From assembly GCA_007922195.1 (NCBI GenBank), contig ML682003.1, positions 4,882,383 to 4,946,382 on the forward strand: a stretch of 64,000 bases of DNA, given 5' to 3'. The DNA is from Podocnemis expansa (taxonomy: Eukaryota; Chordata; Testudines; Podocnemididae). Positions 14,401 through 23,583 of the stretch are shown piece by piece (the stretch's first letter is position 1; every line of letters starts with the position of its first letter). The notes beneath the pieces are model-generated. The model was not told the DNA's origin. It ran no database searches and saw only the letters and a program-made list of their open reading frames with translations. The position numbers were made by a program, and so were the translations under genes.

Positions 14401-17400
14401 AGAGACTCATTCTCTCCTTGTCTGGTTCCAGGCGCTGGTCTCATTGCTGCAGGGAGAGAGGTTTGGGGGTCTGGACTCTATCATTGTTTACTGCACCCGG
14501 AGAGAGGAGACGGCACGGATTGCGGCGCTGATCCGCACGTGCCTCCAGGGCGTAATGCTCAGGGAGTCCATGACTGCTGAGGAGCAGCAGGCTGACGAAA
14601 GTGCTGTGGAAAGGAAGAAAGCCAAAGGTAGGAGAGGGTCATTGCTGAGCTTTTCTACAGCTACAGAGAGGAAGCCTAATCCAGCCCCTCCACTGAGATT
14701 AGACTGGATGCCAGCCTGGGGTCTTTGTGTACAGATGTGCTTGGGAACAGTGGAGGCTCCTTCCCTCTGGAGGGAGCCATCTGAGGCACCCAGGCTGGCT
14801 CTGACTACCTATCGCTTAAATCCAGCAGTGAGTCTCTGGAAGAGCAAACACCTCATGGTTCAGTGGAAGGTGAAACTCACTCCCCCCCACCCCACCCCCC
14901 ACACCAGGCACCCACCCTAGCTGCACATGGGGTCTAGCACATCCCTTCCCAAGCCTTGCGAGCATCTGAAACATGGGCTTTGCTTATCCCATTACAGACC
15001 ATCATCAACACCTGACTATTTGCTTGGGGTGAATCCTGGAAGGGACCATGAGAGGTCATTGAGTCCATGGCGGGACCAAGTCCAGACATCTGTATGTCCA
15101 TCTGCCTGGCACGTGGTGGCATGGGAGGTTAAACCACCTCAGATGATGCCACTTGAGTGATGTGGGGAAGGGCACTTTGCCTCCAGATTACTGCTACTTG
15201 GTCTGTTGGCCTGTCCATGTTTTTGACTCTGTTCCTTACCTGAAGCTTAAACTGGTCCCGCTCCAGCCAGCGATGACCAAATCTCCAGTAGGGACTCTAA
15301 ATGAGGAGTTTGAATTGGATTTGAATTGCTTCAAATCCAGTCTTAATGCTTGAAACCCTGCTGGGGGAATGAATGGGAACTGATCTTCTGATGAGCAGGA
15401 GCCGATGATGTAATTGCTGTCCATCTTGGGGCAACTCACCTGGAGGTTTATGGTTCCTAAATTCTCTGATTAATTACATTAATTCACTGATTAATCAGTG
15501 AATGCTTGCAGGAGGCCCTAGGTCAGTGCTAACCACGATAATTCACTGGCATTAACTTTTCTCTCTCTACGTCTTTGTGGCTTAGCTAAGAAGAGCATCC
15601 GGCGCCCTCTGAAGTGGATCGCAGATTCCTACCATGGTGGTATGTCGGCCACTGAGCGCCGCCGTGTCCAGAACAACTTCATGAGTGGCCAGCTGCGGAT
15701 CGTGGTGGCCACAGTGGCCTTTGGCATGGGGCTAGACAAGGCGGATGTTCGTGGGATTGTCCACTACAACATGCCCAAGAACTTTGAGAGCTACGTGCAG
15801 GAGATTGGGCGGGCGGGGCGGGATGGGAAGCCAGCGCATTGTCATCTCTTCTTGGATCCGGAGGTAATTGCTGCCAGAGGGGTGGGGTTAATCCTAAAGC
15901 CAGTGTATCTCCTTGGCTACCTCTGCTGCCGACAGTTGAAATCCCAGTCAAACTCAGTGCGTCTGCTCAGGCTGACGAGTAGCTAGATGTGCAGCTATTG
16001 CGTGAAGGTCAATGGCTCTTTGGTGCTCCCAGGATCTACGAGCTGACCACAGCTGGCTTTAGGCACAAAGCAGCTCGTGGCCACTCAGCTGTGCGCAAAG
16101 GGAGCTACTCACAGGCTCAGCTCCTGAGGGTGGCGGAAACTCACTCAGGTCCGGGTTCCTCCCTCCCATCAGTAGGATGAACAGGGAAATGGCCCCCTCG
16201 TGTCTGCCCAGCGCAGGAGGCCATTCTTGGCCTAGTTTTCCCCACCAGCAAATTGGAAGCTCTGTGTTCACAATTGTGTTCACCTTTGTGTCTGTCTTTC
16301 TCTTGCTGGTTGCTCCACACTCCCTGACTCTTTCCTTCCCCAGGGCAGGGATCTGCAGGAGCTGAGGAGACACATTTACGCTGACACTGTGGATTTTTTC
16401 ACCATTAAGAAGCTAGTGCAGAGGGTCTTCCCTCACTGTCAGTGCCGAGAGCTCCACCGCCGACAGCAGGACCTCAATAGGGTGAGGAACAAGCTCTGAC
16501 TGTCAGGGTGGCCAAAGTGTAGCCTGGGCTGCCTTCTCCCCTTCAATGCAGTGATGCAGCCTGTGGGGACTCTGAGTGCCAACATGCCATTCTCCATCTG
16601 GGTCTGGCTAATGGCAGGTTCAGAGTGTGACCCTCTCTCTGGCCCTGGGAGGGGTGCGTCTGGATCATGCTGGGGCATGCAGGCCTGGATTGGCTCAGGG
16701 GGTTGGTGGGTAGGGCAGGCTGCCCTGGGCTGCACCTTTTCTGAGAAAAGAGGAAGCTTCAGGCTGCCCATTCAGTTTGGAATCACTGGTTCATCTGAAC
16801 CAGGTCAGCAGTGGGATGGGGAACGTCTGGCCCCAGGGAGCAGAGCTGCAGCTTGCTGTGTGGGCTGTGGGAGTAGTTCAGGGCAGAGCAGCATGTGGCC
16901 TTGGGGGGTTGGGGAGGAGGGAGGAAATGTTCAGCACCCCTACTGCCTGCTGCCTGAGAAAGGCGTCAGTGTTTTTTCCTGCAGGGGGGTGAGGTGTTTG
17001 ACGCTGAGATGATGGAGCTTGTGGGAGCTGGCATGGAGCAGGCTCGTCAGGATGACAGAACAACTGGGCAGTTACGGGTGTGCTATAAACATGAACGTGC
17101 CATCCCTGTGCAGCAGACGGTGGAGTCCCTGGACATCAGAGAAGAGGGTAGGGCTCACACCATGTCCTGATGTGGCGTTCCAGAAAGGCTTCTTCCTCTC
17201 CCTCAGCACTGAGGGCAGGACTGGGCCCCTAGTAGGCAAAGGGAAACCAAGGGCTAAGACTCTGAGTGGAGTTCAGAGGGTGACTGCAGCTCAGGCCAGT
17301 CCCACCAGAACTCCCTGTGACTGGTGCTTCTCTCCTCTCCTCTGCCACAGGCATCGAGACCCTGCTGTGTTACTTGGAGCTGCACCCACAGCAATGGCTG

Positions 17401-20400
17401 GAGCTGCTGCACCCCACGTATTCCTCCTGCCGGGTGGTGTGTTATGGAGGCCCTCAGCAGCTCAAGGCAACTGCAAAAAGGTTAGAGCAACTGCATGGCA
17501 TGAAATCTGAGCCTTTTTCTGCTGGGAGTGGTTAGGGCTAGGAGCCAGGCTAGTCAAAGACCAGGAAGGGCTAGTCAAGCCAGAGAAGTATCAGGGCAGC
17601 AGCTGAGAGAGTGACCTTGCCAGGGGAAGAGCTCAGCTGGGTGTGTTTCCACCAGCAAGCACTGGTGGGCAGGAACCCTGTGAAGGAGGGATAGTGAGGA
17701 GTCATGGGATGAAGTCGGGAACGTTTCCTGGAGGATCTCTTTGGAGGTGGAGAGCTCCTCTCCTGGGATGCTGAAAGAGACGAGTGGCCAGGCTGACAGA
17801 TGCCCTGCACAGGCCAGGAGATGGATGAGCCAAGCTGGGTAAGGCTCTCCCATTATTATCTTTCGGCTAAGAAACATCCCACCCTTACAGCCTGACCCAC
17901 TGCAGTGTCACGGGTGCCTGCAGGAGTGATTGCCTGTTTGAATGCAGGCAGGACAGGTTTGTCACTGCACCACTTGCCCACTGAGCAGATAATACGGAAG
18001 CTGGGTTGACAAAGGGGCTGAATAACAGTACCCAGAAAAAGAGATTGGATCTTTGTGCCCAGTGCGTAAACTGAGGCCTCTAGGAGCCAGGCAGGAATTG
18101 CCTTCCACGGGCAGCTTTGCTGAGCTAGGCTGGAGCCTCAGGGTTGCTTTCCGCCTTCCTCTGAAGTACTAGGAACTGCCTTGCTGCTGGCTTCACTGGT
18201 GTGAGGGGCCAGAGCAGCCAACTTCCCACTAACAAAGATGCTTTGAGCCCATCTTACCTCGTTCTGTGTCACAACCCCCAAGAAGCAAAGGGATGGGCCC
18301 AAGGCAACAGAGGGTGTCTGTGTCAGAGCTAGAACTAAAGCTGAGGAGTTCCTGGTTCCCTGCTCTAGCCCCCTTGTCTCCTAGGTCCCATGTTACTGCT
18401 GCTGGCTTGGAATCTATCCTTAGGTTCTGAACAGCAGCACCCTTGGCTTTACCTCTCCTCTGCTCTCAGCTCCCCACCCATCGCCATGTGCCTGGCCCGG
18501 GAACGTCTGGCAGGGGTGGATCACACGCATGCCAGCTCCGTGGAATTCGACGTGGTGGCGCTCAGCGACTCCATGGGCTGGGAGATGCCGCTGGTCAAGC
18601 GAGCGCTGCGTCAGCTCCAGTGGAATGGACAGCTAAAGAAAGGTGCAGAGGCACTTTTGCCAACTGAGATCGCTCCTCTGGGACTCTGGGGCCTTGGGGT
18701 GGGGCTGGGGAGGAGCCCCAGAGACAGCTGTATTGGATGGGTAAAATCCCCCCTCCTCCTGCAATCCACATGGGTTCTGTAGTAGCAGGGTGTCCCAGAA
18801 CACCAAGGGGGTATATGAGATTGGCTCTTGTCAGTGCTCAGGGCAAAGCCCAGAGATGATGGGGAAGCTGTATGGTCCCTTGGCCCTCTCCAAGCTGTGG
18901 TCAGTGATTCTCGTGTGTCCCCTGTGGTGGGTTTGTATATGTTCACCCCTTGCTGAGCCAGTTCCCATAAAGAGCCCCTCCTCCTGCCCTTGTTGCACAG
19001 GCTGCCATGGCACGGGGAAGAGTGGTGTCCTGGTGGAATTCAGCGACCTGTCCTTCCACCTGCGCTCCTACGGGGACCTCACCGACCAGGAAATGGACTC
19101 TGTTTGCAATTACCTGCATGAGCGGGTGATGGCGCGGGAATCGAGTGCTCTCTGCCAGCTGCGAGCCTGCTTCAAGGCCTTCCAGAGGTGTGTGTGGTCA
19201 GAGATGGGGAATCCAGCCTCTCTTGGCACCCAGTGGACAGCCTGTTCCAGCTGAAGTCTGTAGCGATAGTTTTTGTCTCATGCCTCTCACCCCTGTGTTC
19301 CCTTCCCTGCTGCCAGGGAGGCCCGTGGCTGTTACTGTATCCCAGTGATATGACTTTGGAAGGAGAGGGCGTCTTGTAGCACTTGGGAGCGGTGAGTTAG
19401 ACCAGTGGTTCCCAACATTTTCTCTGTCGTGGCACACCTTGCTACCTTTAATTAATCTGAGGCACACCACCATATAGTTTCCAAATTAACTCATGAATAT
19501 TCATGAGTCAATGAGCCAATCCAGAGCTCTTTGAGTAGTTTTTCAAAAAATTTTGTGGCACACCTGCTCAGACCTGGTGGCACAGCAGTGTGCCACAGCA
19601 CACTGGTTGGGAAACACTGAGTTAGACAGCGACAGCCCAGAGCTAGCCAAGCAAACACTGAAGACCTGCAGGGTCTGTTGGGAGGTCAGGGGATGTGTGG
19701 GGTGGTGAGGAGGTACTGCCTGAGTGGGATGGAGACCTGAGGCAGGTCAGTGAGGTTGGCTGGGGAAGTCCACAGAGAACTTTTGGAAACAGGAAATGTA
19801 ATTTTGCTCCTGATCCTGAAATGACTGGGGCCAGTGGAGCAGCCCCCCCAGGAGCAAAGGACCATCACGGGCTTCCCCCATCCCGCTCTAACCACCAAGA
19901 GTGTTCCTCTGGTCTGTTTTCTCTGACATTGGTACCCAGGAGTGTGGCCATTCAAACACGCCCCCAAACCTACCAAAGCAGACTGGGGAGAGGAGGAGCA
20001 AATGGACACACACAGAGGACATGTAAATCACGGCACTTAGGGTGGAGCTGGCAGGTCTAGGTACACCATGGATGGGGGCAGGAGAACCACCCGTTTAGAT
20101 CACAGTAGAAGTCAAGGGCAGGGACAGAATGTGGCTGTCCTGCTCTATATGAGTCATCTTGCTTCCCCCCTGCCCTCAGGATCCCTTCCCTGCTTTCTGT
20201 ATGACTCCGTGGTGCATCCCATTCGCCTCTTGAGTTATCCTGTACCCTAAGATTGGTTGTGCCCATTTATATTGTTAACATTCCTTTTCCTGAGCAGTGT
20301 GGCCTTCCGAGCCAGCACCCTGTACTCAGAGTGTGTGAATGAAGAGAGGAGCTCCCGGCTGAAGGTCTTGTTGATGGACTATTTTGAGAAGACACCAGCA

Positions 20401-23400
20401 CTGGATGAGCCTGAGCTAATGCACAGGGAAGACGAGGAGGTGGAGGATCTCAACAGCATTAAAGTGAGCAAACCCCGCTGTATACTCCTTTTGGTTGATA
20501 TCTTGAGCCCATCTCAGCTACTAGCCCACTGACATTCCTGAAACCCCTATAACCAGGACTAGATTTAGTGTCAGCTGGTGCCCTAGAATGGCTGTCTGTA
20601 GAGAGTATGTTGTCCTGGGGTGGGCTGGATTGTGTGGGTATGCATGCCCTGAACAGATCAAAAATCATCTGCTGTGGTGACTCCCCCTGGAGACTCCCTG
20701 GTTGGGTTGTGTAAAGGACATCCAGCTTTGACGAGGGCTGCGTGGGGGGGGAGAGAGAGAAGCTAGGAAATGATTCTGTCTTTAGGCATTGGAGTTGCCA
20801 TTTGGGGTGAGCCTTTTATTGCTGGAGCTGATACGTCTCTTACACTGAGGGTCCTGGAGCACCTTAAAGACTAATGAATTTTTTGGGGCATAAGCTCTTG
20901 TGGGGTCCAACCCATTTTGTTAGGTTGGAGCCCATGAAAGCTTATGCCCGAAAAAAATCTTAGTTTTCATGGTGCCCCAGGACTAAAGTTGTTTTTGCTG
21001 CACATAGACCAACGCAGCTACTTCTCTGGAAAGTCTTACACTGAACTTTGGAAGTTTCAGAAGTGTAACAGGACGCTATCACATTGTTCTGCACTTTTGA
21101 AATGTAGGTCTTGCTAGCCACATTTGATGGCTAGTTCTGGTTCCATTGACAGTACTGGCACTTGGCAATTAGTGCTTTGCACTTTTCATCTTCAAAGTGT
21201 CCCAGATATGAATGTAAAGGGGCTATTTTGGTAAGGGTTTCACTGGACCAGATGGGAATATAAATATTTCCATAACTTTTATTTTCCTTTTTTTCCTTTA
21301 CTAAATCTTCATTTAACACTTTTGCTGCAACATCCAGGTGACAGTGTCTGACTCCCAGTAAGTGAAACAGACTGACAGGAAACAAAAGTGAAACTGATCA
21401 CTGTGGTTTCACTCTCCAAAGTAAAGAGAGCAGAAATGATCAGCCATGATGGTGAACAGTAAATTACAGTGGTTGTGCCCTGATTCCACAATCTGAGGCT
21501 CTCTTGGATGGATAAAAATGTCTAACCCAGGTTTCCTTAAAGCACTGTGCAATCTGTTTTGAAAACTACCTTTTATCATGTCCTTACTATGCAACCAAAA
21601 GAGAACTTTTTAAATCCAAGCACAGGATGAAATCACACCTCACTGATTCGGTTTCAGCTAAATTTAACCCATCAACTTGAAGTGGGTTGTGAGTGCTTGT
21701 CTTTTGGATTTGTCTGGTCAAGAAGTGGTCTCTCTCAGCACTGTGAGGCTGCAGAGAGAAGGAATCTGCCAGGGAGAACCAGAGGGAACCTGTCTTGATT
21801 TCTCCCAAAAGTCTAATGAATTCTGAACGTTTTCTTTGTAGCTACAGGAGTGGGAAGGGCAGATCCGCTCAGACATCCGGAATTTCCTGTCCATCCACCA
21901 GGATGAGAAGTTCTCTGGCAGAGCTATTGCTCGAATATTTCACGGCATTGGTAAGGGAAGCTGAGCGTAGGATTGGAATCCTATCTCCCTTTGTTATTTA
22001 CATAGTACAAATTGCTATAGTGCAAGGCATTATCCATGTGTGGCTACTGCACAGATCTTGTCATAGCCCTCATTAAAATGACTGTGTAACCGTGGACCTA
22101 GTGAAAGATGCGGGCTAGGAGACTGATGGGTTCTTTTGAGACCTTCTGCCACTGCTGTCCTTATCTGTTACTGTGAAATGATGTGGAACACTTCAGTCTG
22201 AAGGAATGGAGTGTGTCCCCACTATTGCAGTCTTGGGAATTTGAGCAGCAGAGGATCTCTCCCACTTGGAGTGGGCTTCCCCAGGATTTCAGGGCAAACT
22301 GTGTTTTAGGGTCCCTTTGAGGATGGGTTTTACTGCCTACTGTGCTCTTTGAGTAGAATCACACAGTCCTGCCTCTCTCAGATAGAGGCCATGTTAACTC
22401 ATCAAACCCAGTTTGCCACCTGCAAGCCATTTTCCTTTGGGGGCCTTCAGTGGCAACTGATTAGAGGTGATTCAAAAGTAGCTTGTTCGAAGCAAAGCCC
22501 CATATGTTCACCCCCAAAGGGCCAGGGAAACCAGAGCCAAGGGTAAGACCAGTATCAGCCTCTGAGCATGTTTCCCTTTAACCCAGACCTTTATCTTCCT
22601 TGCCAGCTTGGTACATTCTCCTCATCTCCTGGTGGGCAGCCAGTCTGCTCCTCATCTCCTGCCTGCGCCTGTCAGAACTTGCTGACACCCCCAGTACTCA
22701 CTCCACCCTTCTTCTGTCTCTTGGCCCAGCGTCCTCCAACCACTCAGCACTGCCGTGGTCCTGAGTTCAGGTCTCAGAACCAGGCTGGGGTGTTCCCCAG
22801 CTAGCAGTATCTCCACTGTTTCCTGAAGGACTGTGTCAGACCTTTGCCAAGGTTTTGTTTCCTGCTGGTTTCCTCCCTCCTCTGATTTAACTCCTTGCTG
22901 CCAGGCAGGGTAATATCAAATAGGTGAACTAAGGTGCACGTGGTCTTTATTTTAAAAAAGAGAGAGGAAAAAAAATAGTAGTAGCTATAATGCCCTCATC
23001 CTGCACAGGATCTATGCTGATGGCAGGGGATCTGTCTCCCTCTAGGGACCATATCACACATAGGTTTAGGAATCTGGCTCATGGGTAGAGCCCTGCAAAC
23101 CCACAGATATCCACAGATCATTTCTTGTGGATGTAGATCAGATACAAGTCCACATATTTTTATCTGTGCAGGGCTAGAGCCCTGCAGATATGTGGATATC
23201 TGCAGGTATCCACCTTATATCTGTATCCATGGATACCCATGGACCATTTTATGCAGATGCAGATCCACATATTTGTATCTGTGCAGGGCTTTATCCATGG
23301 GGAATCAGGCCAAAGCTGCAAATGGTCAACAGCTAGAGATTGTTTCGGCCTCTTTATTTGAAAGCATCGGCCACTGTTCTGGCTGGAGCGAGGCCCTGCC

Positions 23401-23583
23401 GCACTGTGAAAAGCAGGGGATGACTAGGCAGCTGAGTGGGGCCTTTTCTTTCTCCAAACAGGGAGCCCGTGTTACCCAGCCCAGATCTACGGAAGAGACC
23501 GCAGGTTTTGGAGGAAATACCTCCACTTTGACTTCAATAAAATTATGCGCCTGGCCACGGATGAGATCATCCGATGCAAATGA
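2305..23583 (+). CDS. RECQL4: RECQL4 ATP-dependent DNA helicase (3' eighteen coding exons; 5' part outside window)
   Basis: RECQL4 is a nuclear RecQ 3'-5' helicase that acts in replication initiation and genome maintenance; this role is family knowledge. The visible exons are 2305-2434, 6145-6267, 11034-11177, 11698-11790, 12045-12181, 12655-12738, 13147-13335, 13778-13954, 14432-14627, 15586-15863, 16344-16481, 16985-17147, 17351-17480, 18470-18642, 19001-19187, 20298-20463, 21842-21950 and 23462-23583. All have AG/GT borders, and the phases join into 2739 nt, that is 912 codons plus TGA, without any frame break. Domain order is a CCHC zinc knuckle (residues 27-40 of this part), an acidic linker, helicase motifs 0 to VI (about 133-517), a zinc-binding region and the RECQL4-specific C-terminal domain. 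The human protein is about 1208 residues, so roughly the N-terminal quarter, including the Sld2-like domain, is missing upstream. The gene looks functional. Confidence 0.95.
3011..3635. mobile_element. hAT-type DNA element with 8-bp target duplication
   Basis: The ends are CAGTGGTTCTTAAC and, inverted, GTTGAGAACCACTG. It is flanked by GTCTAGAG (3003-3010) and GTCTAAAG (3636-3643), an 8-bp target duplication with one mismatch as expected for hAT transposons. A Penelope tail hairpin (about 3118-3320) sits inside. It has no transposase and is therefore non-autonomous. Confidence 0.8.
3118..3320. mobile_element. Penelope-like tail arranged as a hairpin
   Basis: About 60 bp (GATTTATTTTTCACATGAGC..., ending CTTCATCAGATGCT) is followed, after a 14-base loop, by its inverted copy. 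The piece then reads into GTTAGTCTTTAAGTGCCAC, CTGGACTAGACTAACACGGC, the typical reptile Penelope 3' end. This back-to-back arrangement recurs at several places in the window. Confidence 0.7.
3738..4005. mobile_element. Second Penelope tail, partially inverted duplicate
   Basis: It starts with AGCTGTGTTAGTCTAG and AAACAAGGAGTTCTGTGG in minus orientation, then runs CATGAGCTTTCATGGGAG. After a spacer it turns to plus orientation (GAAGCTCATGTGATAAAAC, AGTCTTTAAAAGTGCC, CTCCTTGTTTG). The two arms are diverged inverted copies. It lies inside the CR1. Confidence 0.65.
4700..5795 (+). mobile_element. CR1 LINE, truncated reverse-transcriptase end
   Basis: Translated fragments read [23 protein letters not shown] and [15 protein letters not shown], then KFADDTKL, the CR1 reverse-transcriptase C-terminal part with the A/DD motif. 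They then continue to the ORF2 end and the 3' tail (TTGGACTAAAAGATGACCTC). Indels and frame breaks show it is dead. A CCCTCTAAG-ended element is inserted at about 5260-5433. Confidence 0.85.
5260..5433. mobile_element. Small palindromic DNA element (CCCTCTA...TTAGAGGGAA)
   Basis: The ends ATTCCCTCTA and TTAGAGGGAA are inverted repeats, and the interior has alternating TGTGTGCG and GTGCACAG tracts. It splits the CR1 sequence ATTAGGGGG/TTTGGAGCACATGACT. Related copies lie at 34815-34870 (partial) and 37699-37850. Confidence 0.6.
6145..6267 (+). CDS. RECQL4: RECQL4 exon, acidic linker
   Basis: The exon lies between a CTTGCAG acceptor and a GTGAGA donor and is phase 1 at both ends. It encodes about 41 residues rich in Glu, with no recognisable fold. 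This is the segment between the zinc knuckle and the helicase core. It is identified mainly by phase compatibility with both neighbours and by good splice sites. Confidence 0.8.
6330..6405 (+). mobile_element. Penelope-like 3' tail fragment
   Basis: It contains GAAAGCTCATGTGATAAATA, GTTAGTCTTTAAAAGTG and CAGGACTCCTTGTTTG, the shared reptile Penelope tail. It lies 60 bases after the second visible RECQL4 exon. Confidence 0.6.
6420..6740 (+). mobile_element. CR1 LINE 3' end
   Basis: It contains the recognisable tail TTGGACATTAGGAAAAAATT...AGGGTGATTATCCACTAG, GAGCAGGTTAGACGAGCACCT and CTGGACCTAATGACTTC, ending near TATTATTCTATAA. It has no intact frame. Confidence 0.75.
7538..8461. mobile_element. 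Solo LTR of an endogenous retrovirus-like element, copy 1
   Basis: Its ends are TGTGG...CTACA. It shares a large core with the LTR at 42956-43702: GAGGTAACACTTATGATCG, ACCATGGATCTCTGTAG and the C/T-rich end CCTTCTCCTACA. No internal gag/pol region lies beside it, so it is a recombined solo LTR. The duplicated target is not clear here (ACAGC and ACAAT). It lies in a RECQL4 intron. Confidence 0.65.
8500..11033. other. RECQL4 intron interior, no gene
   Basis: This is mostly unique-looking, G-rich intron sequence. Open frames of 60-145 codons occur on both strands but have no splice partners or known motifs. A short SINE-like tail (GGATCAAAAGCTCTACATAAA) lies near 10536. Confidence 0.5.
11034..11177 (+). 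CDS. RECQL4: RECQL4 exon, acidic/proline-rich linker
   Basis: The exon follows a CATCCCCAG acceptor and ends before GTAAGA, phase 1 at both ends. It encodes 48 residues, an acidic stretch followed by a Pro-rich run (PPAPPPP) and a short Gly-rich tail. This low-complexity segment precedes the helicase core and joins in frame to the exon that carries the FRPGQ motif. Confidence 0.82.
11698..11790 (+). CDS. RECQL4: RECQL4 exon, helicase motif 0 (FRPGQ)
   Basis: It encodes an amphipathic helix followed by the RecQ motif 0 signature Phe-Arg-Pro-Gly-Gln, which contacts the adenine of ATP in RecQ helicases. The acceptor is GTGCAG and the donor GTAACC, phase 1 at both ends. This marks the start of the first RecA-like domain. 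Confidence 0.95.
12045..12181 (+). CDS. RECQL4: RECQL4 exon, Walker A and motif Ia
   Basis: It carries the Walker A P-loop STGMGKS at 12068-12088, followed by the typical LCYQLPA, and ends with the motif Ia segment [10 protein letters not shown]. The catalytic Lys and the following Ser are present. The exon enters in phase 1 and leaves in phase 0. The residue between the two P-loop glycines is Met here. Confidence 0.97.
12655..12738 (+). CDS. RECQL4: RECQL4 exon between motifs Ia and II
   Basis: This 28-codon, phase 0/0 exon continues the first RecA-like lobe ([10 protein letters not shown], then IHSNMSK). It corresponds to the segment of human RECQL4 immediately after the LMDDQ motif. The acceptor is TTTCCCAG and the donor GTGAGT. 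Confidence 0.93.
13147..13335 (+). CDS. RECQL4: RECQL4 exon, DEAH-box (here DEVH)
   Basis: This is a 63-codon phase 0/0 exon with LLSPEALVG (motif Ib), a Gly/Ser-rich loop, the Walker B box and then [11 protein letters not shown]. The Walker B tetrapeptide at 13270-13281 is Asp-Glu-Val-His rather than the usual Asp-Glu-Ala-His. The two catalytic acidic residues and the His are retained, so activity is expected. Confidence 0.96.
13778..13954 (+). CDS. RECQL4: RECQL4 exon, motif III (GLTATAT)
   Basis: This 59-codon phase 0/0 exon contains helicase motif III (LTATAT) near its start. It ends with the [18 protein letters not shown] segment that links the two RecA lobes in RECQL4. The acceptor is CCCTGCAG and the donor GTAGGG. 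Confidence 0.95.
14432..14627 (+). CDS. RECQL4: RECQL4 exon, motif IV
   Basis: The second RecA-like lobe starts here, with [12 protein letters not shown] as motif IV. The exon then has a charged insert ([20 protein letters not shown]) before motif V. It enters in phase 0 and leaves in phase 1. The charged insert is a variable region of the family. Confidence 0.94.
15586..15863 (+). CDS. RECQL4: RECQL4 exon, helicase motifs V and VI
   Basis: This largest visible exon encodes 92 complete codons. It includes [11 protein letters not shown], motif V ([17 protein letters not shown]) and motif VI with the arginine finger region ([10 protein letters not shown]), ending HLFLDPE. The acceptor is TGGCTTAG and the donor GTAATT. 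All residues expected for ATP hydrolysis are present. Confidence 0.97.
16344..16481 (+). CDS. RECQL4: RECQL4 exon, start of the R4 zinc-binding domain
   Basis: It encodes [14 protein letters not shown], then [12 protein letters not shown]. The closely spaced Cys-X-Cys pair corresponds to the first half of the zinc site known in the human RECQL4 C-terminal domain (a structural fact from the literature). The exon is phase 0/0 with donor GTGAGG. Confidence 0.93.
16985..17147 (+). CDS. RECQL4: RECQL4 exon, second half of the zinc site
   Basis: It encodes an acidic helix and then [19 protein letters not shown]. The Cys-X2-His pair (CYKH) matches the position of the second half of the RECQL4 zinc site. 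It enters in phase 0 and leaves in phase 1. The segment between the two zinc halves is of moderate length and Glu-rich. Confidence 0.92.
17351..17480 (+). CDS. RECQL4: RECQL4 C-terminal domain exon
   Basis: It encodes [13 protein letters not shown], then [14 protein letters not shown], a hallmark of the RECQL4 C-terminal domain. The donor is GTTAGA, weaker than the others. The choice is forced by phase: the exon ends with AG, and the next exon starts with C and continues SPPIAMCLA. Reading through would soon reach a stop. Confidence 0.92.
18285..18385 (-). mobile_element. tRNA-type SINE fragment
   Basis: On the minus strand it reads as the turtle tRNA-derived SINE head and body. Plus-strand marks are CCCAAGGCAACAGAGG, GTCAGAGCTAGAACTAAA and CCTGGTTCCCTGCTCTAG. 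It is degraded and truncated, and lies just before the exon at 18470. Confidence 0.5.
18470..18642 (+). CDS. RECQL4: RECQL4 C-terminal domain exon (winged-helix-like)
   Basis: It encodes [28 protein letters not shown] in part, the winged-helix-like element that replaces the RQC domain in RECQL4. The acceptor is CTCTCAG and the donor GTGCAG. The exon enters in phase 2 and leaves in phase 1. Confidence 0.92.
19001..19187 (+). CDS. RECQL4: RECQL4 C-terminal domain exon
   Basis: It encodes [15 protein letters not shown], then a helical region ending CFKAFQR, closely matching the human RECQL4 order. The acceptor is TTGCACAG and the donor GTGTGT. It enters in phase 1 and leaves in phase 2. Confidence 0.92.
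19403..19619. mobile_element. hAT-type MITE with perfect 8-bp target duplication
   Basis: It starts CAGTGGTTCCCAAC and ends GTTGGGAAACACTG. AGTTAGAC occurs exactly on both sides (19395-19402 and 19620-19627). It is 217 bp long and non-autonomous. It lies in a RECQL4 intron. Confidence 0.88.
20298..20463 (+). CDS. RECQL4: RECQL4 C-terminal domain exon
   Basis: It encodes [13 protein letters not shown], then [16 protein letters not shown] and an acidic tail. It enters in phase 2 and leaves in phase 0 with donor GTGAGC. The acidic spacer precedes the last conserved helix in RECQL4. Confidence 0.9.
20870..21035. mobile_element. Penelope tail as an inverted pair
   Basis: CACCTTAAAGACTAATGAA...GGGGCATAAGCTCTTG is followed by GGAGCCCATGAAAGCTTATGCCC and AGTTTTCATGGTGCCCCAGGA, giving back-to-back tails of the GCCCATGAAAGCTTATGCC class. 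It ends with the tail TAGACCAACGCAGCTACTTC. It lies in a RECQL4 intron. Confidence 0.6.
21842..21950 (+). CDS. RECQL4: RECQL4 penultimate exon
   Basis: It encodes [16 protein letters not shown] and then [14 protein letters not shown], the conserved terminal helices of RECQL4. The acceptor is TTTGTAG and the donor GTAAGG. It enters in phase 0 and leaves in phase 1. Confidence 0.94.
23087..23291. repeat. Two adjacent foldback elements with AGAGCCCTGCA / TGCAGGGCT ends
   Basis: Copy one runs from AGAGCCCTGCA at about 23087 to TGCAGGGCT at about 23173. Copy two starts immediately after with AGAGCCCTGCA and ends at about 23291. Each contains CCACATATTT...TATCTGTGCAGGG, so the two are diverged tandem copies of one short element with inverted ends. 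Confidence 0.6.
23462..23583 (+). CDS. RECQL4: RECQL4 terminal exon with stop codon
   Basis: It encodes [19 protein letters not shown] and continues to a TGA at 23581-23583, matching the human C-terminus ([19 protein letters not shown]) almost residue for residue. A longer open frame through this interval is in a different frame and is not the gene. Confidence 0.96.
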
